Shown here: piece by piece, positions 47,139 to 59,362 of the stretch
Numbering within the stretch: position 1 is the stretch's first letter
Layout: the number at the start of each line of letters is the position of its first letter
Source: Delphinapterus leucas
Lineage: Eukaryota > Chordata > Mammalia > Artiodactyla > Monodontidae
NCBI RefSeq assembly: GCF_002288925.2
Contig: NW_022098050.1
Span: 4,603,882-4,667,881, forward strand
Reading direction: 5' to 3'
DNA length: 64,000 nt
Made by a program: the position numbers and the translations under genes
Notes under the pieces: generated by a model
Database searches by the model: none
Told to the model about the DNA's origin: nothing
Seen by the model: the letters and a program-made list of their open reading frames with translations, nothing else

Positions 47139-50100
47139 CTTGGACTCCAATCATGTCTCAACAGACTGTCACAATAAAGCGAGTCTATCAAAACGGTATT
47201 CACTTATTTATATGCCTCCTCACCCTCTTTCATAAAGGTTTTGAGATGATTTGCAGAAATCGTAGTAAATTAAATTAAAATATTAAAATTAAAATGTAAA
47301 ACTCAAGTTCGGTTCTGGTATAAACTAGCATTGGAGGTCAGGACTGGTGTGAATGGTGACATTTAATAGGAAAAAATATAAAGTTCTGTCCTCCATCTAG
47401 AAAGAGAAAGCCCAGGTATAGGATGTGAGCAATGTGGTTTAGCAACGTCTCAGATAAAAAAGAAACTGTAATGAATGGTAAGCTCAGTCTGAGTAAAGAG
47501 TGGCATACGGTGGCTGGAAAAATTAAAAAGAACGCTGCCCCTAGGGTATAGTTACAGATGGAAATGTTTCTAAAAAAGGAAGGGATGGTCCCACACTGCC
47601 CCACTCTTGTTAAGACCACTCCTAGAACATTCGGCTCAGTTCTGAAAGTCACACTTTGAAAAAGTCATTGGCAAACTGGATACATTCCAAAGAGAGTAAT
47701 CTGGAGCGTGAAAGATCATGAAACACAGAAGTGGGCTATGTGCCGGCCCCTGTGTGAGGTACCAAAGGGACAAAGTCATAGAAGACATGGTCTTGTCCTT
47801 CAGAAACTTACAGCCCATGAGAAAATCAGATAAGTAAACCACAAAAAGAAAGAAGGCTAAATCAGGCTGTGGAATCTTGGAAGAAATTATGAAATATTTG
47901 GACTGGATGACATCCGGCACTCAACACTCCCAGCAGCTGGGGAAAGGAGTGCCTCCGTGTTAAAGGGAGAATCCAAGTGGTGCATCTCCGATGTACCACA
48001 TGTATCAAAAAAACCTGACTACAGAGGCTTCAACAAATAAGGTGTATTTTGCTTGCACCACAAGAAAGGAGGAGGTAGGCAAATATGAGGCCAAGAATGT
48101 CAGCCCCTTAGACTCTGCGATTCTCTTGGCCCTTCCCTCATGGTTACAAAGTGGTTGCTACTGCTCTTGCCTTCAAGTCTGCATTCCAGCAGGAAGAATG
48201 GGAAGGGGCAACACTTGTATCAGGAAGACAAAAGCCTTCCCAGGAACCCACAGCAGACGCCTGCTTACAGCTCATCAGCCAGAACTGTGGCCCCTGGTCC
48301 CACAGTGGGGTTCATTATCAGGAATGGGGATTGGGTCAGGCAACTAGTGGATGGTGGTGCCATCCACAGAGACAAGAAATACAGAGGAGGAACAGGTTTG
48401 CTGGGTGCAGGGGTGGCGGTTAATGAGTTCAGTCTTGGACATGTTAAGCTGAAAAGCCTGTGAAGTATCCCGAAACAGAGATGTTAAGTGGAGAAATTCG
48501 ATGTGAGGGTTTGGATTGCAACTGAGAGTACTGTGCTTCAGACATGGATTTGGGAGTCAGCAGCAAAGTGGGGATCGCAGCCCTGGTTGTAGGCGAGCTC
48601 CCTCAGGGAGGAAGTGCCGAGTGAGAGGCCCAGCCAGGCTCCAGCTGGGTACCAGTTTCACATTTAGGCATGAAGTTGGGAGGAAGAGAGGAGTCTGAAA
48701 ATATGCTGGGAAGAAAAAGCCAGAGAGATGGGAAACCAGGAGAGAGTGGTTCACAGAGGCTGTGGGAAGAGAGACTTTGAAGTGGGGGAGACAGACAGGC
48801 ACCGCCCAGACTGTCGACGCCCCTCCCCTTATCCCTTTAGCCCTCCTCTGATCGCACCTGCAGCTGGGGGCCACGCCTTCCTGGGCATGCTGCCAGCTTC
48901 TGCCTTGAGTGCTCATGTCTCCCTGTGTCATGGGACTTTCTCTGGCCCCATGGGGGATTGTTGAGCCAAGTGCAGGCACAGCTTGGAAGGTAGGGAGTTA
49001 ACCCCCTAGTCTGGAGGGGGTTGGGGAAAACAGGAGCCATCGGGTAAATCCCCCAACCTTCCCAGTTCCAAGCTGGATCCCACAAGGTTCTTCGAGGACC
49101 CACAGAGGGGACTGAGCTCTGGTTGCCCACCGCAGTGACCCGCTTTACTGGCTCTGCTCTCTTCTCCGTCTCATTCTCCCTACGCATTGAAGTGTGGGCA
49201 TGGCTCGGGAGCCCCCGCGGAGGTGACAGGGAGCCACCCACCCACTGGTATCATCTTGTTTTGATCCTTTTTATGGTTTGGTTGTTACTTTAGAAGGAAA
49301 CCAAACTAAAAGCAACCTTGAACCAGGTCCCAGTCATCATTTTCTCCCATCCTTGAACGAGGACCAGACTCTGAACTGACCCAACACAGAGGTCAAAATG
49401 CATGGGAGAAGGACAGAAAAGTGAAGCTTGGCTTTGGCAAAGGGGGTCAACGTTGACCTTGGACCAAGCAATTTCAGAGATGTGGCAGTGGCTGGGGCCA
49501 GGTGTCAGTGAGATGAGAAGTAAATAAAAGAGAAGGAAGTAGAGTCAGCCAGTGTGGACCACACTTTCAAGACTCTTGACACCGAGGGGCAGGAGAGACC
49601 CAGGATCATAGCTAGCGTGTGATGTAGAGTCAAGGGAAGCTGTTGTTGTTGTTTTGAATTGTCTTGTTTTGCTTTGTTTGTTATTTGAGATGGAGGAATG
49701 GCCCCTCAGAGGGTCTAAGGTGAGAACAAGGCTACTGACAGCCACAGCAAAGACTCCCAAGCTCTGAGCACCACACAAGGCAGCAGAGAGACCCCAAACT
49801 AACGGGACCGTGGGAGCAGGGATAAGGACCAAGGTCTGGTCCAGCAGGAAGATGGAAACTGATGGCTGGGGTCATTCGCATCCCACCTCTACCTCCTGCC
49901 CTGTTACTGCGTAAGATCCTGAAACTGTGGCGTGACCCTGGGGAGGGAGAGGTCCCCTGGAAGGTCTGTGGTTCAGTTTTCCACCAGTCCAGTGAAATGG
50001 GGGCTCTGAGTCAGAGTTCCACTGGACTTGTAGGAAATAACAAATACATGGCATGTAACCCCAAATGAAGTAATGAATCATATTCATTGGCTGCTAATGA

Positions 50101-50716
50101 TATCAATGGCTGCTAAGATCACAAAAAGAGGGATGACCAGACGTCATGTGCCTGCTAAAGGAATTAACAAATATTGAGCCTCAATCCCTTCAGCCCCTGG
50201 ATCCATTTACCAAATCACAGTAAGTACACAGAACGGAGAAGCAAGTGAAACTCTACCACAGAGATGCGATCACCAAAGCCCACACTATGTGATACTCCAC
50301 AGGACAAAGGACGAGGTTCCCTCAACAAGTAAGAGAGAGAGAGAGGAGAAACCTACAGATTAAGAGACTTTAAAAGACAAATCAATAATCCCAGTGTGTA
50401 GAACCTATTTGAATCCCAATCCAAAGAAACTTAAAAAAAAACTTTGAGATGTATGAAGCAATTAAAATTTGAACACTGACGAGATTTGATAAAATTAATA
50501 GGTAATTGCTAAATAATATAGTTACATTAGGAAAAGAGTCTTTATCTTTTAGAGATATTTACATATACGTGATAGGATGTTTGGGATTTGCTTCAGAAGA
50601 GTCCAGTGGATAGAAAGGAAACCAAACTGGCATGAGTTCACCATTGTTGCAGCTGGATAATGGGTCCATGGAGGTTAGTGATCCTAGTCTGTCTAATTTG
50701 GTATGCGTTTGAAATT

Positions 50717-50917
50717 CTTTTTCTAAAATATTTTTTTAAATATTTATTTATTTAGGCTGCACCAGGTCCTGGTTTCAGCACGCAGGCTCTTAGTTGTAGC
50801 ATTCGAACTCTTAGTTGCGGCATGCATGTGGGATCCGGTTCCCTGACCAGGGATCGAACCTGGGCCCCCTGCATTGGGAGCGCGGAGTGTTACCCATTGG
50901 ACCACCAGGGAAGTCCC
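50717..50917 (-). mobile_element. CHR-type SINE (CHRL-like), copy 2
   Basis: Counterpart of 25941-26141. Confidence 0.85.
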
Positions 50918-51820
50918 TATGTTTGAAATTAAAAGGTGGGTAGGAGGGAGAGAAGGAAGGAAGGTGGGATGGAGAAAGGGGGTAGGAAAGGGGAGGGAAG
51001 AGAGCGGGGAGGGGAGGGGAATCACACAGTTTTCTCCCCAACCTAAAACAATCACAAAGTAAAAAGCCGGTGGCACGGTGTGCGCTCCTGCATTGGGGGA
51101 GGGATATTCAGAGCCACCACAGCGGTGGAAGGAAGGGTTTTTACTTGCTCACAGCTACATTTGGTTCCACCACTAACTCACTGCCCCAACAGCCCCTGAT
51201 GCTCTCCAGACCTTTTCAAATGCCCCCTTGTTAAGCCTTATCTCTCCATCCTGTTACTTGGGCTGGAAAGTGACTCCTCGCACCAGAATTGAAAATAAGG
51301 GAAATAAGTTTGCCCGTAGGAAGTAATGTAAACCATCAACACTGAATGTGTCAGAGTGAAGTCACCTTGAAGGAGTGGAATGCCCGGGCCAGCGAGACTT
51401 GGCAGGCAGCAGCCTGATTTAAGTGGTTAGGAAATTAATATGTGTCCATCACGTGGCAGGCTGGGGGCAGGCAGGGTCGGGTGGACACCTTGCTTTTTCC
51501 CTCCGGAATCATTCTCCTCCCTCCCCAACCTGCGCTGGCTCCGGCAGGCTGACCTATATGGCTTTCACTGTGCTTTGATGGAGTTTGGCTAATGGGAAGC
51601 CACAGAAGGTGGTCGGGGTGGGGAGGGGATTGCGGTCAACTTACTTCTTCTCCTGGCTCCCCCCTGCCACCAAGGATCCCCCAGATCCCCCAGAATCCCC
51701 CAGTTCTTCGTAAGGGTCCTTCTCCAACTAGGTTTTGCTAACCATTCCGTTGCTTTGGGCTTAGGGATGCTTCAAGCCATTCCTCTGTAAGTAGCACCTT
51801 TGACATTTGAATTATATGCA

Positions 51821-52441
51821 CTCTTGAAGCCGAATCCGGCCTCTGGAGCCCAACACCGAATTAAATCTCGGAGACAGAGTTTTGGGTGAAATAGAAAAGA
51901 ATAGCTTTATTGCTTTGCGGGACAAAGGGGGCCACAGTGGGCTAATGCCCTCAAAACTGTGTGTCCCAACCTGGAGGGGGTAGTGAGACATTTTTTTAGT
52001 AATGGTTCAAAGAGGGCGTGATCAGCTGGTGGACATTCTTCTGATTGGTTGGTGGTGAGGTAAGTGGGAGTCGGCATCATCAACCTTCTGGTTCCAACCC
52101 GTCTGGGGTCTTGTGCGCAGCAGACAGTTGACTTCTCCCACCTGGTGCGAGTTTCAGTGTCTGCAAAACAGCTCCAGGATATTGTTTGTGTGTCCCTTGA
52201 GGGGGAACCAGGACCCTGCCCCAAGGCTGCACTATGGGTTCTCTCGACTGTTCCCCCCTTGTCTCTGCATCCCCTCCTTTCCCTAATTAACATCTGTTTG
52301 AACCTGGAACCCCATTGGAACTCAGGGAATGTCCTGGTGGCTGAATGAAGCCTATTTCCTATAATCAATAAATGGGGGACATGGAAAGGCTTTTGTGCCC
52401 AGGAGCCCCACTGGCTACTACTCAGTATCACTCTCAACGTC
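51821..52441 (-). mobile_element. Solo LTR, copy 2
   Basis: Counterpart of 27045-27665. Confidence 0.5.
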
Positions 52442-52621
52442 ACATAAAATCATAGACTTGTAGGGCTGGGATGGTCTTAGACATGAGATGGCCTGGTCCC
52501 GGCTCCTCATTTGGGGCGTGAGAGATTTGGAGATCAGAGAGGCTGAATAACTTGCCCAGGGGTGTTCAGAGAGTGAATGGGTCAGGGCAAGGACCACCCC
52601 CCCCCCAAGGCAGTGTCCTTT

Positions 52622-53306
52622 TTATTTCTTAATTTCAGCTTTATTGAGTATATTGACAAACAAAATTTGAATTAACATACCCACCACCTCACACATCTAT
52701 CTCTTTCTTTTTTTCTTTTTTTTTGGTGAGAACATCTGAGTTCCATCCTCCCAGCAAACCTCAACCATATGACACAGTGTTATCAACAATGGTCACCATG
52801 CTTTACATCAGATCCTCAGACCTTATTCATCTTATAACTGAAAGTTTGTACCCTTTTACCAACCTTTCCCTATCTCCCCTGCCCCCAGCCCCTGGCAACT
52901 ACTTTTCTACTCTCTGTTTCTATGAGGTAGACTTTTTTTGTTGTTCAGATTCCATATATAAGTGCAGTATTTGTCTTTCTCTGTCTGGCTTATTTCACTT
53001 AGCACAATGCCCTCAAGGTCCATCCATGTTGTCACAAGTGGCAAGATTTCCTTGTTTTTTTAATGGCTGGATAATGTTCCGTTGTATGTATATACCACAT
53101 CTTCTTTATCCATTTATCGGTTGATGGACACTTAGGTTTCTTCCATATCTTGGTTATTGGGAATAATGCTCCAGTGAACGTTGGGGTGCAGATCAGTATC
53201 GCTTCGAAATCCCGTTTTCACTTCCTTTGGATAAATACCCAGAAGTGGGATTGCTGGATCATAGGGTAGTTCTCGTTTTAAGTTTTTAAGGAAACTCCAT
53301 AGTGTT
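52622..53306 (-). mobile_element. L1 3' part, antisense, copy 2
   Basis: Counterpart of 27846-28530. Confidence 0.85.
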
Positions 53307-55653
53307 TACTGCCTGCGCCAGTTTACTGCCCCGAGGGCAGTGCCTTTTGACCACACCCAGCACTACCCATCTACAAGGGCATATCTGGATTTGGGGGTCC
53401 TGGGCCTATCAGCCAGTGGGACCTCCCAGCCCTCCCAGTTCTAAGCCACCCTCAGCGCAGGTAAAGGATGGATTTGTCGGGGTTGTGGGAGAGCCCTAGA
53501 CTCACGAAGACAAGCAGCACACTGGGCCTGTGTGACCCTCTGGAAGCGTCTTAACCTCTCTGAATCTTTTCCTCATCTCCAAAATCGTACCTAATAATAC
53601 CTTCTTTGACAAGGTTGTCATGAGACCCAGAATGTGGTATCGCAGAGAACTCCTAACTCGGTGCCTGGCGTGAAGCGGGGACTCATAGCTAAATATTACT
53701 CATAACTAACTAAGGGTCTGAAATTGCTTACTGGGTCCCAGCCTAGGACTGCACCCTCCATCCCGACCTTACGCCTTCCTCCAGGTCAACATCTACACCT
53801 TCCCCAACACCTTTTCAAGTAAAGGCAAATGTCACAGATGCTGCCAGCACCTCGCCTGGATCCCCTCAGCTTACCCTGGGGGTCCCAAACTAGATGCTCT
53901 TTCCATCCCTCTGCCTGAGAGCCATCTCTGGCTGCGGCACGCGCTGAGCCCAGGTCTGGGCAGGCCGGAAGCGCCGGGGACTTAGTATCATCCCGGACAG
54001 CCCTCCAACAATGTGGGCCGGGGGTGGGGGTGCGGGGTTGAAGAAATGCCTGGCCCCCTCGCCTCTCACTAGGACAGTTACAAGCCACATTTCAGACAGT
54101 CTCTGAGAAGGTCCCCAACGGGACTGCGCCCCTGTGCGTAAAGTGGAAACCCGCTCAATGAAACGCCCGTCACCGGCTTTCCCTCCTTCCTTGTCTCATT
54201 TCTGAGCTTCTTGGACTCACCTCCCAAATCCTTATCTCGAGTCTGCTTTGAGGGGATACCAAGGTAAGACCCAAAATAATAGGTGCAAGGAAATCTCACT
54301 GAGCTTTGCTGGGTCCACCCCAGTGTTCCCCCCGCCAGAGCAGCCTGGGAAGTTGGAGAACTCACCCCCAGGTGCCGGGGTGCTTCCTGGAGAGAATCAG
54401 CCTCGTGAAAGAGAGAACTAAGCAGTAGGCTGGCCCCGTGCCAGCGCACAGAGAGCCGCATTTGAGGACAGAGCAATCTGTCACGAAAATCCCCCTCCTC
54501 CCCAACCCAGTGGGGTTCCGTCCGCACCCACGAGCAAAGGGATTTAGAGAAAGCGCGAGGAAAATCTCAACCACGGAGACAATGAAGCCCCTCGCTCCCG
54601 CAGCGTCGATGGCTGGAAAGAAGACAGAAGTGGGGCCCCGGGCCCGCGACCTGAACACCATCAGGCTCCTCCAAGTGGCAGGGCCAAGCCTGGCCCCGCC
54701 ATCCCAGCAGCCACTGCAGAGGGAGGAGGGGAAGTGCCTGTCTTCTGCCTCCAAACATGCCTCCACTTCACACCCATTAGGATGCCTGTTATAATGAAAA
54801 CCACTGACAAATAGAAGACAGCCAACTGGTACAAAGAATGCCCGCCTTGCAAGGTTGTTGTGAGGATTAAATGAGGTAATATCTGTACAGAGAGGTGTCT
54901 GATAATGGTCATTGTCACTTGTCAAAGCCAAACAGGGGTGCGAGCCACTTCCTCTGTCACGTGTGAAGGGCAGCTCATCAGACCCCCAAGCAGTGAGCAG
55001 ACGTCCTTCTCTTCACCTTCCTACCCAGAATTTTAAAAAGCCCTCGCGGATGCCCTGGCGTGGTTTAAGGCTCAGTTCACGCTTTAACCTTCCTGCCACC
55101 ACTCATGCTGTTCCCTGCAACTGTTTTTGTGCTCCTCGTTGGCTATCCGCCGGCTCTTCGGCATGATCGACAAAACTGAGGTCCCTGGGGCTCCCTGCAG
55201 AGCAGCAGCTCTTGGTCAAGTCCATCATTTCTTCCTCCTCGTACTCCTTTGTGGTGGTTGATTTGGAATTTCATTTTTGCATCCTTCCAACCTTCCAGAT
55301 AGCCTCTATAACATCTCAAGCCATGAGTTCCTACCTCTGTTTTCCCCAAAGTGCCCTCTGGGGCTCCCTTGCAACGAGAACAGAGATTCCTGGCCCTGCT
55401 CCCAACAGACCCAATCAGAATCTTGGAGGCAGAGCCTGGCAGGGTGGAGGTGGGGTTGTATCAGCCCTTGATGGTGTGTATGGCCCTCCAGCCTTGGAGG
55501 ACTGCGGCTCCAAGCCTTTTCAAGTCTGAACAGCCCATTCCCCATGCCTCTTATTCCGAGAGGACAGACTCACCTTCTCCCGAGGTCTCATCCCGCTCGC
55601 TCACCAAACGGTCCCTCCTTCTTGGTTTGAATTAACTCAAGAATAGCAATTCT

Positions 55654-55861
55654 GGGCTTCCCCGGTGGCACAGTGGTTGAGAGTCCGCCTGCCGATGCGG
55701 GGGACGCGGGTTCGTGCCCCGGTCCGGGAAGATCCCACATGCCGCGGAGCGGCTGGGCCCGTGAGCCATGGCCGCTGAGCCTGCGCGTCCGGAGCCTGTG
55801 CTCCGCAACGGGAGAGGCCACAACAGTGAGAGGCCCGTGTACCGCAAAAAAAAAAAAAAAA
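55654..55861 (+). mobile_element. Intact CHR SINE spanning the right edge of copy 2
   Basis: Complete tRNA-derived SINE with an A box (TGGCACAGTGGTTGAGAG), a B box (GGGTTCGTGCCCC), a tRNA-unrelated body and an A-run ending at 55861. Perfect 15-bp target-site duplications AAGAATAGCAATTCT flank it (55639-55653 and 55862-55876). The duplication boundary at 55760 lies inside it. Confidence 0.95.
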
Positions 55862-55876
55862 AAGAATAGCAATTCT

Positions 55877-55944
55877 CCTTGTCAATGCTCAATCGTAACA
55901 GGAGGTGAAATTGTCAGGAAGGCAAGCCAAGCGTTTGTTCAGAG
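55877..55944. other. Short unique right-flank sequence
   Basis: Single-copy right flank beyond the SINE target site. No feature is seen. Confidence 0.4.
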
Positions 55945-56260
55945 GCTCTGCTTTCAGCTGATGGCGGCTCTGAGCAGCTGTCCAGCTGGTGCTGTGACTC
56001 CCCATCGCCCCCATCGGAAGGTATCTCGACTCCAAGCCAGTTGTGTGGTCTCAGTCAGGAACCCATCATCAGTTTTCCCCATCTGGTCTGGCAGCCTGTA
56101 ATACGCTCCCACAACAATAGGACTTCTGCTCCGCTTGCCTTTGATCTCCACCCACATGGTTTCCAACACAGCTCCATCCCCAGGACTATGGATTTCCATG
56201 TGGGTGTAAATCTTTTTATCATGTACTGATGCTCCATCTCCCCTTCTAAAAGTTTCTTTT
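55945..56260 (-). pseudogene. Possible CR1/L3-class LINE endonuclease relic
   Basis: The minus-strand translation contains MWVEIKGKRSRSPIVVGAYY followed by RLPDQMGKTDDGFL. This resembles the WVEIKGK...VVGVYYRPPDQ signature of CR1/L3-type non-LTR endonuclease domains; the expected P after YYR is L here. About 80 codons are open and the frame extends upstream of the annotated Met. No reverse transcriptase region follows. The family call is by memory of the motif and needs a search. Confidence 0.45.
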
Positions 56261-56420
56261 TAATAAGATCAACCTTCCTATATCTGACCCACCCATAGTT
56301 CCATTTCCTGCTTCTGAGGCTGACCCTCCTGCTTAAGTAACTTTGGCCACACCTAGTTGGATTAGCATTTTAGCGTGGGCTCCCCCAGCGCTGGACTCCC
56401 AGGCAAGGATTCACGTGCAA
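56261..56420. other. Non-coding, no gene recognised
   Basis: Short spacer between the LINE relic and Tigger1. Possibly more decayed repeat. Confidence 0.3.
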
Positions 56421-56422
56421 TA

Positions 56423-56918
56423 CAGGCAGACGTCGGATATATTGCGGGTTTGGTTCCAAACCACTGCAATAAAGCAAATATCACAAGAAAGCAGTCATGC
56501 GAACCTTTTGCTTTCCCAGTGCATATAAAAGTTATGTTTACACTACACTATAGTCTATTAAGTGTGCAATGGCACTATGTCTAAAAACCAATGGACATAC
56601 CTTAATTAAAAAATACTTTCTTGCTAAAAAAATGCTAACCATCATCTAAGCCTTCGACGAGTCGTAAACTTTTTGCAATAGTAACATCAAAGATCACTGA
56701 TCACAGATTGCCATAACAATATAATAATAATGAAAAACTCGGAAATAGTTCAAGGATTACCGAAATATGCCACAGAGACACAAAGCGAGCAAATGCTGTT
56801 AGAAAAATTATGCCGATAGACTTGCTCAACATTGGGTTGCCATAAACCTTGAATTTGTAAAAAATGCAACAATTGTGAGGTGCAATGAAGCGAGGTGAAA
56901 TAAAATGAGGTATGTCTA
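56423..56918 (+). mobile_element. Internally deleted Tigger1 (Tc1/mariner, pogo type)
   Basis: The left end is CAGGCAGACGTCGGATATAT. The right end GAGGTATGTCTA is its diverged inverse. Both ends are flanked by TA dinucleotides (56421-56422, 56919-56920). The body contains GTTATGTTTACACTACACTA and ACATCAAAGATCACTGATCA, which are the two outer parts of Tigger1. The transposase region is missing, leaving a 496-bp non-autonomous form. Confidence 0.85.
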
Positions 56919-56920
56919 TA

Positions 56921-57965
56921 GTTTACGTAGGAGGGGATTTCGAGATGCACCAGTAGTGGAGTGGAGAAATGAGACATGAAAGCAGCCAGTAGAGGGTGCC
57001 TTGTCAAGCAAGTTACCACTGTGGGTAAAGGGAGCTCAGTCTCATTGGAGACTACTCTAGAGGAAAAGCCTTGGTGTTATCCCACCAAAGGGGTAAAGGA
57101 ATCAGGGTGTTTACAAATTAACTCTCATCAGTCACTGGGCATTTATACCCAGCACTTCTAGCCAGCCATGCCTGCCGAATCACAGCAGTGTCCAGGCCAC
57201 AGAAGCTCCCAGATAAAGAGATGTAAGGGCTGTCAGTTGGAAATGCAGCCAGCATGCACTGAGATGGTAAAAGCTCTGGGCAGGCACTGCCAGCGTCTGC
57301 TCCAACCAGGCATAAGTCCCCTGACTAAAGGAAACACACAGCTATCTAGAGTCACCAAAAACGTGAACCAAGAGATACAGAAACTGCAGCTTTTTCATGT
57401 GGGTTAAGATGGACCCCACAGAACTTGGATGGAGCAGGCTTTTTCAGCTACATGCATGTTCCTGAGTTAACAGAAAAATCCAACTGTAAAGGCACGGAGG
57501 GGAATAGGGAAGATAAGTGAGCGAAAGAAGAAATAAGAGAACGTGTGGCCCCAAGAAGGAGAAGAGGTCAGCATCCTTGGACCCTAATGGCTTCTTCGCA
57601 ATGCCAGCCCCCAAACCATTGTTCCTTGTCTCATGAGATGCCCCCGCATCTTTTTAATTGAGCCAATGTAAGTAGACTTATGTTCCACCCAATCAAAACG
57701 CTTTGACTAAGGCCACTTATGAAGTCTTCTGTCAACATCTCAAATTTGTTTTGTTTGTCCTCATACGCTGTACACAGGTGCATGGATTTCTAAAGCAATA
57801 GGACTCTTCCCATCGCCCTCCTCAATCACTTGCTCCAACTAACTCTACAAGGCATTTCTCCCTCACCCTCGTTCCTGTCATTTCCCTTCGACTCAGATCA
57901 ACACATCTCACTGCAACGCAACTCTTCTCTGTCTTTACGAGAGGTGTTGCCTCGATCCTTCAGCC
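56921..57965. other. Non-coding, no gene recognised
   Basis: Mixed-composition DNA, possibly including an old LTR around 57560-57950, but no ends or motifs can be assigned. Short frames (61 and 79 aa) show no domain. Confidence 0.35.
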
Positions 57966-58937
57966 CACTGTGACAGTGCCTAAGAGGGGTTCGGTCCCAA
58001 TTCTGATATGGGGAGGGATTTTCTCCCCACACCACCAGGCAATTCTTCAGACACCAGCAGCGCATCCTACAATTTAACTCAATTCTGACATTATGTACTC
58101 AGAGATAGCTTCAGATCCCACATGCCAAGGGCTCAGCCCCACAAGACTGCCCCACCCCTTACTCCAGATGCCAGTTGAAAGTCCAGGTTGTCACCTGTGC
58201 TTCTGACCAACCGGTTATAGATCCAAGGTTCCAACAACCCCCTCCTTCGGTTTGATTAACTTGCGAGAGCAGCTCATAGGACTCAGAGAAACATTTTACT
58301 TGCTGGATCACTGGTTTATTATAAAAGGATATGACTCAGGAACAGGCAGATGGTAGAGATGCGTAGGGCAAGGTGTGGGGAAACGGCGTGGAGCTTCCAT
58401 GCCCTCCCTGGGCTCACCATTCTCCCCACATCTCCACGTGTTTGCCAACTCAGAAGCCCTCCGAACTCTGTCATTTTTGGTGTTCACAGGGGCTTCTTTA
58501 TATAGACACGATTGATTAAATCATTGGCCATTGGTGATTGGTTCAACTTCCAGCCCCTCTCCCCTTTCCCGAGGTCAAGGTGTGGGACTGAAAGTTCCAG
58601 TCCTCCAATCACATGGTTGGTTTCCCTGGCAGCCCCCATCTTTAGGTGTTTTCCAAAACTCACCTCATTAACATAATCCTAGTTGTGATGGAAGGGGGTT
58701 TGTTATGAATAACAAGACACCCATTTCACCTTTATGGCTCTGAAGGGGTTTCAGGAACTGAGGACAAGAGACCAAATTTTATAGCAAAAGATGTTCCTAT
58801 TGTTCTTATCACTCAGGAAATTCTAAGAGTTTTGAGATCTGTGAGCCAGGAACTGTGGACGAAACCAAATACAAATGTGAAGTGTATTTGGGTCATCTGA
58901 ATGATGAAATATATATTTCTTATAAATCATAATATCC
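57966..58937 (-). mobile_element. LTR element(s), probable ERVL class
   Basis: The right end ATATATATTTCTTATAAATC and the AAATTCTAAGAGTTTTGAGA block, with the TTATTATAAAAGGATATGAC and GGCCATTGGTGATTGGTTCA blocks further left, match a long mammalian LTR in minus orientation. The length (about 970 bp) suggests internal duplication or two adjacent LTR pieces. No retroviral coding remnant was recognised. Confidence 0.5.
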
Positions 58938-59352
58938 AAGCACCTTAAGCCAAGATACTCATCACATTATGTATTGTATGTGAGAAATCCATTATGAACC
59001 CTGATCCTGGAATTTTTCCACGGTCTGAACTGAGGGTCAGCTTCCCACTGCCTCTTTGCAGCAAGTGTGTTACAAGTACGCAGATGACATGATCTTTAGA
59101 TGCCTTATGGTCATGTGGTTAGCCAGACCCCAGGAGAACCGGAGAGGGCCCTAGGGACTTTCCCACAGGCTCTTTACTGCATTGGTCTGATGGATTCTGG
59201 GACTCAAAACCAAAGGTGACACTCCGCAGCCTATGGGTAACCAGGCTCTGGTAACCAGCCTCATGTCTGAATAGCAGCTAAACGCCAGCTATCCAAGGCC
59301 TGGGTCTTTTTCATTCTGGGTAAAGATCTGCATTTCCCAGTTCAGACACCCC
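58938..59352. other. Non-coding, no gene recognised
   Basis: Unique-looking or decayed sequence between the LTR and an L1 insertion. Confidence 0.35.
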
Positions 59353-59362
59353 GATCCTAGTT

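Larger units (their letters stand above)
30985..55760 (+). repeat. Copy 2 of a 24.8-kb direct tandem duplication
   Basis: This is the head-to-tail second copy. It begins at GATGAGCCCTG (matching 6209) directly after SINE sequence, and runs to 55760 inside the same SINE, which here continues intact into the original right flank. Sequence not listed separately within this copy matches copy 1 at minus 24,776 (minus 24,775 between about 40283 and 44914). Unlike copy 1, it has no LTR or minisatellite to its left, because its left neighbour is the truncated SINE. Confidence 0.97.

Noticed and set aside
6209..55760. Interpreting the two copies as long terminal repeats or a giant transposon
   Set aside because: The copies are directly adjacent with no internal region, the ends lack inverted repeats or target duplications, and the content is ordinary mixed-age genomic DNA.
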